Below, piece by piece: positions 17,354 to 29,132 of a stretch of DNA of 64,000 nucleotides. The number at the start of each line of letters is the position of its first letter. The first letter of the stretch is position 1. The DNA lies in the NCBI RefSeq assembly GCF_002207865.1, contig NZ_BDQM01000007.1:84480-148479 (forward strand), in the 5' to 3' direction. The DNA is from Colwellia marinimaniae (GTDB lineage Bacteria > Pseudomonadota > Gammaproteobacteria > Enterobacterales > Alteromonadaceae). Below the pieces are notes generated by a model that did not search any database, was not told where the DNA came from, and saw only the letters and a program-made list of their open reading frames with translations. A program made the translations under genes and the position numbers.

Positions 17354-19204
17354 ATGCAGTTTTTATTAGCAGCTATAACAAAAATAAAAAAACCTCATGT
17401 CATATCGCCAGCCCCCGTAGAAAAATTTCCATGTGTTTGGCGAGATAATGTAATAACTAGCCTACCGTCATTATTCGTGGCCGGCTTACTGACTGCTGCT
17501 TTGTGTGGTGCGGTCTCTGCCGCCGAGCAAGTAGGTGAGCAAGCAGCTAAACAAACGGCTACACAAGTAAAGCTCAATTCAAGCTCTGCCACTGCCTCAC
17601 CTAATTATTCAGTCAGTAAACAGGCCGCCGAAAAATCAGCGATAGAGGCCGTAAACGAAGCTATCCTCTGCAATAGCAATCAGCCAAAAATAAGGTTTAA
17701 ACCACAAACAATCTTTGATGAAAACGAAGATGGCATTACTTTTTTACATCGCTGGGCCAATGCTATTCACATTGATACCAAAATTGTCACCCTAGAAAAC
17801 GAAGCCTCCTTTTTTATCAATAAATGCATAAAAACCGTTGCTGATATGGCAGAGCTTGAACGCCATTTACGCAGTAGAAGATACCTCAGAGATGCCAACG
17901 TTAGCAGTGATGATGGTATAGAAAATATCACCATTACTACTTGGGATAACTGGTCACTAATGCCAACGGTAAGTTTTGGCCGTAAAGGTGGCGTAAACAC
18001 CTACAGTTTTGGCATTAAAGAAAGTAATCTGCTCGGCCTAGGTATAGACACTGAAATAGAAGCGTACCGCAATACTCAGCGCTCAGGCTACAAGTTATCA
18101 GCTAGCATCCCTCTTTTTCAAAAACAAAACACCGAGGTTAAGTTATGGTTTGCCGATAATGATGATGGTCAACAACATAGTATATTTCTGCATAAAATGT
18201 TTGCCGGTTTTCATACCAAAACCGCTTATAACTTAGGCTTTAATGAAGAGTCGCGTAACGATACCCTCTTTCAAAATGGCCAAGACCAAAGTATTTATCG
18301 CCATGACATTAGTTTTAAAGTAGCCAACTATGCCTGGTTAAACTTTAACAGTGACAGTCGTTTACTACGATACCGTGTCGGCATAACACAAGATAAAAAC
18401 ACTTTTTCAGCGCTAACAAATGAGCACCATAATGATTTAACTGTCCCGCCCCTCACTAATGTTGTACCTGAAGATAGAGATTTACTCTATCCATGGTTTG
18501 CTTTTGAATATATAGAAAAAGATTTTAGAAAACTGACCAACGTCCATTTGATCACGCAAATAGAAGACTTTAACCATGGCTGGCAACTTAACTCTCGCCT
18601 AGGTATAGGTAATGGCAATAAAGAAAACACCGCATGGACGGTCTGGAAAATGCGGGTAAAAAAAGGCTTTAACCTACATAACAATGCTTTGCTATTACTT
18701 GACTTCGCACTAGCAAATGATATTTATCAACATAGGGATAGTCGTTTATTGGTAAAGCTAACAGCGGAGTATTTTTATCAGCTCAATAAACGTTGGGGAT
18801 TTTATTTAAGCAATACCAATGTAGCCAGTAAAAATCAATACTTAGATAAGCCAGTGACTATGGGCGGTAATACCGGTTTACGTGGTTTCCCTTTACAATA
18901 TCAACATGGAAAAAGTAGCATTAAAGCCACAGCAGAAATTAGGTACTATCCACAAATCAATCTCTTTAAACTCTTTGATTTAGCCGCTGTTGCTTTTGTC
19001 GATACCGGTCGAACGTACGGGGAGTCAACGGTGAAAAACATCGAGGAGGGTTGGCTAGGCTCCGTTGGCTTGGGTCTGCGCTTGCATTCCCCACATTCTG
19101 GCGGTAACCATCCCATTATCCATATCGACTTTGCCTTGCCACAAAGTGACAACCCCAATATTAATAGTTTTGAAATTAGGGTGCAGGCAAAAAAATCGTT
19201 TTAA
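17354..19204 (+). CDS. Omp85/BamA-TamA superfamily outer-membrane protein (surface antigen D15-like)
   Basis: 616 residues. A hydrophobic segment at about residues 35-55 (SLFVAGLLTAALCGAVSAAE) looks like a signal peptide after an unusually long basic leader; a later start is possible. Residues about 110-185 resemble a POTRA-like region (IKTVADMAELERHLRSRRYL). The C-terminal half is a barrel, including the signature GGNTGLRGFPLQY (the VRGF/Y motif of the superfamily), then AEIRYYPQIN and AAVAFVDTGRTYG, and a terminal phenylalanine (QAKKSF). With one POTRA-like region it is closer to patatin-linked or TamA-like members than to BamA. Likely a transport pore or assembly factor in the outer membrane. 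It follows the secreted amidohydrolase and may act with it. Role unknown. Confidence 0.82.
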   Translation: MQFLLAAITKIKKPHVISPAPVEKFPCVWRDNVITSLPSLFVAGLLTAALCGAVSAAEQVGEQAAKQTATQVKLNSSSATASPNYSVSKQAAEKSAIEAVNEAILCNSNQPKIRFKPQTIFDENEDGITFLHRWANAIHIDTKIVTLENEASFFINKCIKTVADMAELERHLRSRRYLRDANVSSDDGIENITITTWDNWSLMPTVSFGRKGGVNTYSFGIKESNLLGLGIDTEIEAYRNTQRSGYKLSASIPLFQKQNTEVKLWFADNDDGQQHSIFLHKMFAGFHTKTAYNLGFNEESRNDTLFQNGQDQSIYRHDISFKVANYAWLNFNSDSRLLRYRVGITQDKNTFSALTNEHHNDLTVPPLTNVVPEDRDLLYPWFAFEYIEKDFRKLTNVHLITQIEDFNHGWQLNSRLGIGNGNKENTAWTVWKMRVKKGFNLHNNALLLLDFALANDIYQHRDSRLLVKLTAEYFYQLNKRWGFYLSNTNVASKNQYLDKPVTMGGNTGLRGFPLQYQHGKSSIKATAEIRYYPQINLFKLFDLAAVAFVDTGRTYGESTVKNIEEGWLGSVGLGLRLHSPHSGGNHPIIHIDFALPQSDNPNINSFEIRVQAKKSF

Positions 19205-19281
19205 GCGATTATTCAGCCATAAAAACGACTTTTCCGGCAAGCATTTTTACGGCGTTTGTTTCACAGTAACTAAGAGGTGCT

Positions 19282-20610
19282 CTACAAAAATCGCTTCAAA
19301 ATCCTATCAATTTGGGCAATGCGTATTTTTTTCAACAGTTTTTGTGGTTTATCCGGGTAATCATCAACGGATTCAATATCAGCATGATGCACTATTTTAG
19401 TAGTATTTGCTAAAATACCGAGTAATTCATCATTAGTAGTTGCTAAAAGCTGCTGACCGGCATCATCAATAAGTAAGCCATTTTCTAAATCCAGTGCCCA
19501 TGCACGCGGATTTAAATTACTGCCGGTAATTAAATGGTAGCGATCATCAACACGTAAACCTTTAAGGTGGAAACTATTATCTTTATCTTTCCACAAATGA
19601 ATATTCAATAAACCTTTATCAATAAAATTTTGGTAGCGCTTAACAAAACGTTTTAATAACATTTCATAAACATAAGGAATAATACCGATAGTGCTAAAGT
19701 CGTCCGCATTACTGATAAAAAAATCATTGGCGGTTTTATCCCCTACTACCACAGTGATTTTAACACCACGTTTTAATGCTTTGATAACATCTCGGGCAAG
19801 TGCATGCGGTAGATTAAAATAAGGTGTGTAAAGTACTATGTTATCGTGAGCGTTTTGTACTAGATGACGGGTAGCTTGGTTAAGCTGATTTTTACGGCGA
19901 CCAAAGCCCACTAACGGCGTAATAAACGTTTTATCACTGACAAGTTTTGACTGACTATTATTTTGCTGCTGAGCAACAATGTAATGAGACTTTCTTAACA
20001 GCACCTTTAATTTTGCAAGATTTTTCTTTTGCTCGGGGGCATCAGGTAAGTATGCTTGATTAAGTAGTGGCGCCAAGCTTGAATCAATAAAGGTAGCGCT
20101 CAAGTAATGACAAAAACTATCGGCTAATGCAACACTATTAATAGTACAGTAGCGGTCTAAACGATATCGCTCGCCCTGGTGCAAATAAATATCATTAATA
20201 CTTGCGCCGGTATAAAAAAGCTGATCATCGAAGACCATGCCTTTAAGGTGTAAAACGCCAAAGATTTCTTTGCGCTTTACCGCCACACCATAGATGTTGA
20301 TCGTTTGTGGGTAGTCATGCGCTAACTGTAAATACAGGGCACGATTACCTAAGCTCGCTTTTTCACCAATTAAGCCACGTTGACCGCGGTTAAAGTCGAC
20401 AAAGATATTAATCTCTAGCTCGGGAAAGTTTGCTTTCGCTTGGTATAACGCATGGAGGATTTCCCGACCTGCGTCATCATCTTGTAAATACAAAGCAGTA
20501 ATAAAAATACGCTGACGCGCAGCTGTAATTAATAATAACAACTGCTGCTTATATTCTTTAGGGCTGGTAAAAAACTTAATATCACCGCCATCGACAATTA
20601 TTTCTTGCAC
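19282..20610 (-). CDS. pssA: CDP-diacylglycerol--serine O-phosphatidyltransferase (PLD-type)
   Basis: 442 residues, close to E. coli PssA (451) and recognisable along its length. Two HKD-like motifs of the phospholipase D superfamily are present: HLKGMVFDDQLFYTGASIND and HLKGLRVDDRYHLITGSNLN, the second followed by PRAWALDLENG. The segments QRGLIGEKASL and YTPYFNLPHALARDVIKAL also follow E. coli PssA. It makes phosphatidylserine from CDP-diacylglycerol and serine, the committed step to phosphatidylethanolamine, at the inner face of the membrane or on ribosomes. It ends tail-to-tail with the Omp85-like gene. Start ATG at 20610. Confidence 0.95.
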   Translation of the reverse strand: MQEIIVDGGDIKFFTSPKEYKQQLLLLITAARQRIFITALYLQDDDAGREILHALYQAKANFPELEINIFVDFNRGQRGLIGEKASLGNRALYLQLAHDYPQTINIYGVAVKRKEIFGVLHLKGMVFDDQLFYTGASINDIYLHQGERYRLDRYCTINSVALADSFCHYLSATFIDSSLAPLLNQAYLPDAPEQKKNLAKLKVLLRKSHYIVAQQQNNSQSKLVSDKTFITPLVGFGRRKNQLNQATRHLVQNAHDNIVLYTPYFNLPHALARDVIKALKRGVKITVVVGDKTANDFFISNADDFSTIGIIPYVYEMLLKRFVKRYQNFIDKGLLNIHLWKDKDNSFHLKGLRVDDRYHLITGSNLNPRAWALDLENGLLIDDAGQQLLATTNDELLGILANTTKIVHHADIESVDDYPDKPQKLLKKIRIAQIDRILKRFL

Positions 20611-20726
20611 TGTGCTCTATCTAAAAAAGAATTAATTCGCGACAGTATATCAATAATAAACCGAAGAAATATAGACTTTTTCTTCGGTTAACCACTAGGA
20701 CATCGGTAGATAAGTGTGGAATGTTG

Positions 20727-22781
<2,055 letters not shown>

Positions 22782-22782
22782 C

Positions 22783-22799
22783 TATTGGTCGTACCAGTT
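22783..22799 (-). promoter_or_regulatory. FadR-like operator upstream of fadH
   Basis: TATTGGTCGTACCAGTT matches the E. coli FadR operator AACTGGTCGGACCAGTT at 14 of 17 positions and is itself near-palindromic (TTGGT-ACCAG). It lies 14-30 bases before the fadH ATG, where bound repressor would block transcription. The match is seen; FadR binding is inferred. Confidence 0.6.
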
Positions 22800-23157
22800 G
22801 ATGTATAGTCATTAATTTACTGACATTTAGACAAAAACACAAGTTATGATAACATCACGGAGATAACATTCACTTATAATACGCAAGCTGAGCTCTGGGT
22901 AAGCACACCGACATTATTCGATTCTGTGCGTTAAAGCGTCGATAAATAACCCGCTATTGATAATCGTTTGGTCTTGCTAATCGAATAAATTGAGCCATTG
23001 ATTGGCTAGTTAATGATTTTAGTTGCTTGTTAATTTTTCCATAAAATATAACCTGTTTATTTTACTTAAATATCAAACAGCCATTAGCCATAGTTCAGCT
23101 TAAGTAGTAACACAGCTACTGAGTAAAACATTTAAAATAGCGATAGAATAAAATTTT
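22800..23157. other. Gene-free stretch between fadH and the GreA/GreB-like gene
   Basis: About 360 bases with divergent promoters for fadH and the elongation-factor-like gene. No open reading frame, RNA gene or shared repeat recognised; AT-rich throughout. Confidence 0.5.
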
Positions 23158-23643
23158 ATGCCCAATAAAAAACAATTAATTGACCTAGTGCTTACTGCAT
23201 TAACACAAGACCTTCAACAAGCCATTGGTGCCGCCAATGTAGCACATGCCGCTGCGGTTAATGATCAAAGTGTCGCGGAAACACAATATGATACCCTAGC
23301 GATAGAGGCTAGCTACTTAGCTGAGGGGCAATCTAAGCGAGTAATTGACTTACAACAGGATATCGATGCCTATAAAGCACTAGATACCAAGGCATTCAAC
23401 CACAATAGCTATATCGCCTTAGGCGCTTTAGTACAATTATCTGCAGATACGGCAATGAACCACTGGTTCTTTATCGGTCCTGCCGCAGGTGGCTTCCGCT
23501 GTAAACTAGCTCAACAAAATATTACCGTCATAACAGCACAATCCCCTATGGGCATGGCACTATTGGGCAAGCAACAAGATGATGATATAGAAGTTACGCT
23601 CGGCGCTAATAAGAAAAAAGATTATATTACTGCGCTCAAATAG
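23158..23643 (+). CDS. GreA/GreB-family protein
   Basis: 161 residues. The C-terminal half ends with ITVITAQSPMGMALLGKQQD, the characteristic SPxGxALLGK segment of the GreA/GreB C-terminal domain, followed by DDIEVTLG. The N-terminal half (LVLTALTQDLQQAIGAANVA, then QYDTLAIEASYLAEGQSKRV) is helical, as in the coiled-coil domain that enters the RNA polymerase secondary channel. It differs from classic GreA and GreB in its N-terminal sequence, so it may be a paralogue rather than the housekeeping factor. Acts on RNA polymerase, possibly rescuing paused complexes; this is inferred from family. Confidence 0.78.
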   Translation: MPNKKQLIDLVLTALTQDLQQAIGAANVAHAAAVNDQSVAETQYDTLAIEASYLAEGQSKRVIDLQQDIDAYKALDTKAFNHNSYIALGALVQLSADTAMNHWFFIGPAAGGFRCKLAQQNITVITAQSPMGMALLGKQQDDDIEVTLGANKKKDYITALK

Positions 23644-23706
23644 GCTCAATAAATCCCTCCTTCAGCGGAGAAAAGCAAAGTTAAATAAAACTGGCTTGGC
23701 TTACTG

Positions 23707-23922
23707 TTAACTAGACACTATTTTAAAACCGATTTTTAATGTGACTTGATAATGGCCGACCGCGCCATTGACAATATGACCTCGGGTTTCTGTGACCTCA
23801 AACCAATCCATATTGCTAACTGTTTTATGGCACTCAGCCAAGGCATTTTCTATAGCATCTTCGATACTGGTTGTAGATGAGCCAACCATTTCAATTTTTT
23901 TGTAAGTGTGATGATCAGACAT
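23707..23922 (-). CDS. Dodecin family flavin-binding protein
   Basis: 71 residues from the ATG at 23922. A GTG three codons further out is possible, but GAG at proper distance supports the ATG. The sequence HHTYKKIEMVGSSTTSIEDA, then WFEVTETRGHIVNGAVGHYQ, then VTLKIGFKI is the dodecin pattern, with the flavin-stacking Trp in NMDWFEV. Dodecins form hollow 12-mers that store or buffer flavin in the cytoplasm. Stand-alone gene, convergent with the GreA/GreB-like gene. Confidence 0.93.
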   Translation of the reverse strand: MSDHHTYKKIEMVGSSTTSIEDAIENALAECHKTVSNMDWFEVTETRGHIVNGAVGHYQVTLKIGFKIVSS

Positions 23923-24080
23923 GATAGTCACTCGCTAAATTAAGGGACAAGGTAAACCTTAGTTTAGCGTGCTTTTACTAGTTTGCTCGGTGAGATTAGA
24001 CTATAGCCGTTACCAATCAAAATGAAGGATTTCAATGGCCGTTAAAATGCCTTTAGGCAAGGAAAAACTCTCTCGCTGAC

Positions 24081-25445
24081 CTAGCTTTGTAGCAAGGCTT
24101 TAATCGCGATTAAATCAACCTTTTTATCATCAACTTTTAAATAAGCAACCGCTTCAGTATGAACGAGTGTTGCTTCGATAACGCCAGGCATATTAATTAA
24201 TAGTTCAGCCATTTTTTTGGCTTCTTCTTCACCAGTAATATTGGTGGCAAAGCTAAAACTTTTTGATTTTTTTAATGGCTGCATGCCAAAACTTAATAAC
24301 AACCAAATCACAGTGACCACAGCCATCACTAAGAAAATAGTTTGCTCACCATACTGACTGGCAATAAAACCACCGACAATACCACCAACAAACGCGCCTA
24401 AAAACTGGCTACTTGAATAAACCCCCATAACACTTCCTTTAACACCAGCAGGCGCTATACGGGATAAAATAGACGGCATAGTTGCTTCTAAATAGTTAAA
24501 GGCGGTAAAAAACAACACCACTGACAGTATTAGACTCCAGAAGCCACTGGGCAATAACCAAAGTAAAAATAGCGCAAAAGCTAACAACGCAATAGCAGCG
24601 CTAAACATAGGTTTTTCTTTTTGTTTCTTAATGGCAAAAATCATAAAAGGCACCATTAAAAAGAAAGAGCCTAGTAAGGCCGGCAAGTATATTTGCCAAT
24701 GGTTTTCCAGCGCCAAGCCACTGGCAACAAACTGCTTCGGCAAGGTAACAAAACAAGCGGTTAAGGCCATATGTAAAATGAAAACGCCCCAATTTAATCG
24801 AGATAACTGTGGATGACGTATTAAACGGCTTATTTGTGCTGGCAAGGCGACATGATCACCACGCGGAGCTTTATTCACCGAGTTAGGTACCATAAATTGG
24901 ATCATAGCCATGGCTAAAATGGTCAACAGACCGGTAAACCAAAATAAACCACTTAACCCGACAACATCAGCTACTATTGGTCCTAAAATCATGGCAAGGG
25001 TGAAGGATAAACCGATAAACATGCCAATGGTTGCCATCACTTTAGGTCGCTGCTCTTCACGACTTAAATCGGCCGCTAAGGCGAGTACTGCGCTAGCAAT
25101 AGCGCCCATACCTTGAATTGCTCGCCCGAGCACGACACCATATATAGTCTCGGACATTGCCGCGACAATACTACCAATAAGAAAAACCACTAAACCGGCA
25201 AGAATAACGGGTTTCCGGCCAAACTTATCGGAAAGAATCCCCATAGGTATCTGCAATAACGCTTGTGTTAAGCCATAAGCGCCAATTGCTAACCCTAACC
25301 ACATAGGACTATATCCCGTAAGCTGCTCACCATAAATGGCAAAAACGGGCAATATCATGAATAAGCCTAACATGCGCACACCAAAGACACTGGCTAAGGT
25401 GATGGCGGCTATTTTCTCAATACGGTTTAAACCTGAAACACTCAT
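24081..25445 (-). CDS. MFS transporter with C-terminal YAM domain, YajR-like
   Basis: 454 residues from the ATG at 25445, the same length as E. coli YajR. I chose this start because MSVSGLNRIEKIAAITLASV aligns with the YajR N-terminus; longer in-frame starts at 25493 and 25559 add a hydrophobic stretch with no family counterpart. Twelve membrane segments; motif A is perfect (GILSDKFGRKPVILAG). The last ~65 residues (EEAKKMAELLINMPGVIEAT to the end) resemble the ferredoxin-like YAM domain of YajR. A proton-driven drug or metabolite exporter in the inner membrane, substrate unknown. It is divergent from uvrA, which matches the order uvrA-MFS-ssb often found in related genera. Confidence 0.88.
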   Translation of the reverse strand: MSVSGLNRIEKIAAITLASVFGVRMLGLFMILPVFAIYGEQLTGYSPMWLGLAIGAYGLTQALLQIPMGILSDKFGRKPVILAGLVVFLIGSIVAAMSETIYGVVLGRAIQGMGAIASAVLALAADLSREEQRPKVMATIGMFIGLSFTLAMILGPIVADVVGLSGLFWFTGLLTILAMAMIQFMVPNSVNKAPRGDHVALPAQISRLIRHPQLSRLNWGVFILHMALTACFVTLPKQFVASGLALENHWQIYLPALLGSFFLMVPFMIFAIKKQKEKPMFSAAIALLAFALFLLWLLPSGFWSLILSVVLFFTAFNYLEATMPSILSRIAPAGVKGSVMGVYSSSQFLGAFVGGIVGGFIASQYGEQTIFLVMAVVTVIWLLLSFGMQPLKKSKSFSFATNITGEEEAKKMAELLINMPGVIEATLVHTEAVAYLKVDDKKVDLIAIKALLQS

Positions 25446-25630
25446 AACGTTGCTAAAACCTAAAATAAATAAAGACGTCGGAAAAATTGCCATTAGTTTA
25501 CCATGCAAAGAAGCACAACATAATCCCAACAATGAAAACAAGCCGTTATCCTTTGGCACTAGTTTTTATAGTGCTGTATTTATGGCATACTTGTCGGCTC
25601 TATTTTATCGCTAATTGAGTTAAAAAACGC

Positions 25631-28462
25631 ATGAAAAGTATTGAAGTCAGAGGGGCGCGCACACACAACCTCAAAGACATTAGTTTAACAATACCTCGAG
25701 ATAAACTCGTGGTTATTACCGGTCTTTCTGGCTCAGGAAAATCTTCTCTTGCCTTTGATACGCTTTACGCTGAAGGACAACGCCGTTATGTCGAGTCGCT
25801 TTCAGCTTATGCTCGTCAATTTTTATCGTTAATGGAAAAGCCTGATGTTGATCATATTGAAGGTTTATCGCCGGCTATTTCTATTGAACAAAAATCAACC
25901 TCTCATAATCCACGTTCAACCGTAGGAACCACCACTGAGATTTACGATTACTTGCGTTTACTTTATGCCCGAGTTGGTGAGCCGCGTTGTCCCGAGCATG
26001 GTCAAGCACTCGCAGCACAAACGGTTTCACAAATGGTTGATAAGGTTTTAGCCCTTGAAAAAGGCACAAAAGTGATGCTACTTGCTCCTATTGTCCAAGA
26101 CCGTAAAGGCGAACATGTAAAGCTGCTTGATAACTTAGCCGCACAGGGTTTTATTCGTGTCCGCATTGATGGTGAAATTTGTGACTTATCCGATCCTCCG
26201 CCATTAGAATTACAGAAAAAACACACCATAGAAGTTGTCGTTGATCGTTTAAAAGTGCGTGATGAGATTCAGTTACGCCTTTCTGAGTCTTTTGAAACAA
26301 CCTTAGCGCTAACCTCAGGTACCGCCAAAGTCGCTTTTATGGATGAGCCAGACCGAGAAGAGTTACTGTTCTCGGCTAATTTTGCCTGTTCACATTGTGG
26401 TTACAGCATGGAAGAATTAGAGCCGCGCTTATTCTCCTTTAATAATCCCGCCGGCGCTTGTCAAACCTGTGACGGTTTAGGTATTGAGCAATTTTTCGAT
26501 AGTAGTCGCGTTATCGCCAACGAAAAATTAAGCCTTGCTGACGGTGCGGTCCGTGGCTGGGACAAACGTAATTTTTATTACTTTCAAATGCTACAAGCGT
26601 TGGCCGAACATTATAACTTTAAAGTGGATAAACCTTTTAACCGCTTATCCGCGGAAGCGCAAAAAGTTGTACTTTATGGTAGTGGTAAACAAGAAATTGA
26701 ATTTAAATATATGAACGACCGTGGTGATGTGGTGATGCGTAAACATCCCTTTGAAGGCATCATCAATAATATGCAGCGCCGCTATAAAGAAACCGAGTCC
26801 AACTCGGTGCGTGAAGAGCTAGGCAAATATCTTAATTCACATCCTTGTCCTGACTGTAATGGTAGTCGCTTACGGTTAGAGGCCCGTAATGTCTTTATTG
26901 ATGATACGCCGTTACCGGTTATCGCTGAATTATCCATCAGTGATGCCCTCACTTTTTTCCAAGGTTTGACCCTCACCGGTCAAAAAGGCCAAGTAGCCGA
27001 GAAGATATTAAAAGAAATAAACCAACGTTTAGGCTTTCTGGTTAATGTTGGCCTTAATTACCTAAATTTATCACGCGGAGCTAACACCCTATCGGGGGGT
27101 GAAGCACAACGCATACGCCTTGCAAGCCAAATTGGCGCAGGCTTAGTTGGCGTTATGTATGTACTAGATGAGCCCTCTATTGGCTTACATCAACGAGATA
27201 ATGAACGCTTGCTTAGCACCTTAATACACCTGCGTGATTTAGGTAATACCGTTATTGTGGTTGAGCATGATGAAGAGGCCATTCGCGCGGCTGATCACAT
27301 CATTGATATAGGCCCTGGGGCTGGCGTACATGGCGGTGAAATTATCGCCCAAGGCACAGTAGAGGATATTTTAGCCTGTAAAGAGTCACTCACGGGTAGA
27401 TACCTTTCTGGCGTAGAAAGAATTGAAATACCAAAAAAGCGTCATGCCTTTAATAAAAAAGCCGTGATAGAGCTAAAAGGTGCCAGCGGCAACAACTTAA
27501 AGCATGTTAATTTAGTGATTCCAACCGGTTTGATGACCTGTATTACCGGGGTTTCAGGCTCAGGAAAATCAACACTCATCAACGACACCTTGTACAAACT
27601 CGCTCATATTGAGCTAAATGGTGCCACCATTGATGAACCTGCCCCCTATAAAAGCATTCACGGTTTAGAGCATTTAGATAAAGTTATCGACATTGATCAA
27701 AGCCCGATTGGTAGAACGCCACGTTCAAACCCGGCCACTTATACCGGCATATTTACCGCGGTACGTGACATCTTTGCCGCCACACAAGAATCACGTTCAC
27801 GGGGTTATAAGTCAGGACGTTTTAGCTTTAATGTTAAAGGCGGTCGCTGTGAAGCTTGCCAAGGTGATGGCATGATCAAGGTTGAAATGCACTTTTTACC
27901 TGATGTTTACGTGCCCTGTGATGTCTGTAAGTGTAAGCGCTATAACCGTGAGACCTTAGAAGTATTGTACAAGGGTAAAAATATCCATCAAGTATTGGAT
28001 ATGACCATTGAAGATGCCTTTGAATTTTACCAGGCCATCCCGTCGATAAAGCGCAAGTTGCAAACCTTAATGGATGTTGGTTTAAGTTATATAAAATTGG
28101 GCCAATCGGCAGTGACCCTCTCTGGTGGTGAAGCCCAGCGCATTAAACTATCAAAAGAGTTATCTAAACGAGATACTGGCAAAACCTTATATATTTTAGA
28201 TGAGCCGACCACGGGTTTACATTTTCACGATATAAAACAATTACTGCATGTTATTCATCGATTACGTGACCATGGTAATACCGTAGTGGTGATTGAGCAT
28301 AACTTAGATGTGATAAAAACTGCCGACTGGATCATTGATTTAGGCCCAGAAGGTGGTGCCGGTGGTGGTGAAATATTAGTGGCTGGCACACCCGAGCAGG
28401 TAGCTGATCATAAAACCTCACATACGGCGAGATTTTTAAAACCCTTACTGCAAAAATCCTAA
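25631..28462 (+). CDS. uvrA: Excinuclease ABC subunit A
   Basis: 943 residues, as in E. coli (940). First nucleotide-binding site Walker A GLSGSGKS at residues 31-38, second at [15 protein letters not shown] signatures [12 protein letters not shown] and [12 protein letters not shown]; zinc-binding cysteines [18 protein letters not shown] with CQTCDGLG, and CEACQGDGM (C740) with CDVCKCKRY. Damage-sensing subunit of nucleotide excision repair, working as a dimer with UvrB. A degenerate LexA-like sequence upstream was rejected. A stem-loop follows the stop. No LexA control can be shown from this sequence. Confidence 0.98.
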   Translation: MKSIEVRGARTHNLKDISLTIPRDKLVVITGLSGSGKSSLAFDTLYAEGQRRYVESLSAYARQFLSLMEKPDVDHIEGLSPAISIEQKSTSHNPRSTVGTTTEIYDYLRLLYARVGEPRCPEHGQALAAQTVSQMVDKVLALEKGTKVMLLAPIVQDRKGEHVKLLDNLAAQGFIRVRIDGEICDLSDPPPLELQKKHTIEVVVDRLKVRDEIQLRLSESFETTLALTSGTAKVAFMDEPDREELLFSANFACSHCGYSMEELEPRLFSFNNPAGACQTCDGLGIEQFFDSSRVIANEKLSLADGAVRGWDKRNFYYFQMLQALAEHYNFKVDKPFNRLSAEAQKVVLYGSGKQEIEFKYMNDRGDVVMRKHPFEGIINNMQRRYKETESNSVREELGKYLNSHPCPDCNGSRLRLEARNVFIDDTPLPVIAELSISDALTFFQGLTLTGQKGQVAEKILKEINQRLGFLVNVGLNYLNLSRGANTLSGGEAQRIRLASQIGAGLVGVMYVLDEPSIGLHQRDNERLLSTLIHLRDLGNTVIVVEHDEEAIRAADHIIDIGPGAGVHGGEIIAQGTVEDILACKESLTGRYLSGVERIEIPKKRHAFNKKAVIELKGASGNNLKHVNLVIPTGLMTCITGVSGSGKSTLINDTLYKLAHIELNGATIDEPAPYKSIHGLEHLDKVIDIDQSPIGRTPRSNPATYTGIFTAVRDIFAATQESRSRGYKSGRFSFNVKGGRCEACQGDGMIKVEMHFLPDVYVPCDVCKCKRYNRETLEVLYKGKNIHQVLDMTIEDAFEFYQAIPSIKRKLQTLMDVGLSYIKLGQSAVTLSGGEAQRIKLSKELSKRDTGKTLYILDEPTTGLHFHDIKQLLHVIHRLRDHGNTVVVIEHNLDVIKTADWIIDLGPEGGAGGGEILVAGTPEQVADHKTSHTARFLKPLLQKS

Positions 28463-28470
28463 TACCAACC

Positions 28471-28499
28471 AAGCATAACGGACGTTCTCCGTTATGCTT
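28471..28499 (+). terminator. Hairpin after uvrA
   Basis: A perfect 11-bp stem AAGCATAACGG / CCGTTATGCTT with a 7-base loop, 9 bases after the uvrA stop, followed by GCTTTCTT. The T-run is interrupted, so it may be a weak terminator or a 3' stabiliser ahead of the acetyltransferase gene. Confidence 0.68.
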
Positions 28500-28529
28500 G
28501 CTTTCTTATCAGTTCTCAACAGGTTTATT

Positions 28530-29072
28530 ATGCATATCAACAATAGTGAACGCCTTAAATTTAGGCTAATGGACGCTCAAGATGCCCAAGCCTTGTGGCA
28601 GATAGATCAAGACCCACAAGTGATGAAATATCTTAACGGTGGTAAACCCACTAGCATGGCGCAGGTTAACAATGTTTTTATCCCACGGATGGAGCAATAC
28701 CGTGATGACAAGTTAGGCTGGGGAATTTGGCAAGTATCCGATAAATTAACCGATGAGTATTTAGGCTGGGTATTAATCCGCCCTATGGCATTTTTTACTG
28801 ACGCAGCCAATGATAAAGACTTGGAATTAGGCTGGCGTTTTTTCCAAAGCACTTGGGGCAAGGGTTACGCCACAGAAGCCGCAATAGCCGTTAAAAACGC
28901 CGTGGTCGCGAATACGGATATTAGCCATGTCTCGGCGCTGGCCGTTGCCGATAATGCCGGCTCAATTAGCGTGATGAAAAAAATGGGCATGAGCTTTGTC
29001 AGAGCTTATTTACACCAAGATGCTATTGGCGACTTTGATGCGGTGCATTATCAGATGTCGGTGAACAGCTAA
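28530..29072 (+). CDS. GNAT-family N-acetyltransferase (RimJ/RimL-like)
   Basis: 180 residues from the ATG at 28530, preceded by CAGG at good distance; a further in-frame start at 28494 lies on the uvrA hairpin's trailing side and has no ribosome-binding site. The sequence opens SERLKFRLMDAQDAQALWQI, then GWVLIRPMAF, then ELGWRFFQSTWGKGYATEAA (the acetyl-CoA-binding pyrophosphate loop) and VADNAGSISVMKKMGM, as in the RimJ/RimL subfamily that acetylates ribosomal proteins or small amines. The target is unknown. It sits downstream of uvrA but probably has its own expression. Confidence 0.87.
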   Translation: MHINNSERLKFRLMDAQDAQALWQIDQDPQVMKYLNGGKPTSMAQVNNVFIPRMEQYRDDKLGWGIWQVSDKLTDEYLGWVLIRPMAFFTDAANDKDLELGWRFFQSTWGKGYATEAAIAVKNAVVANTDISHVSALAVADNAGSISVMKKMGMSFVRAYLHQDAIGDFDAVHYQMSVNS

Positions 29073-29132
29073 GCTAATCCTTGCTAATAATAGCGTATGT
29101 TAAGGTACTCATACGCTAATTAAACAAAGTCT

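Noticed and set aside
25446..25559. Longer N-terminus for the YajR-like transporter
   Set aside because: The shorter form has exactly the YajR length and aligns from its first residue.
25574..25589. Possible LexA box CTGTATTTATGGCATA upstream of uvrA
   Set aside because: The right half (CATA) does not match ACAG, so only one half-site fits the CTGT-N8-ACAG consensus.
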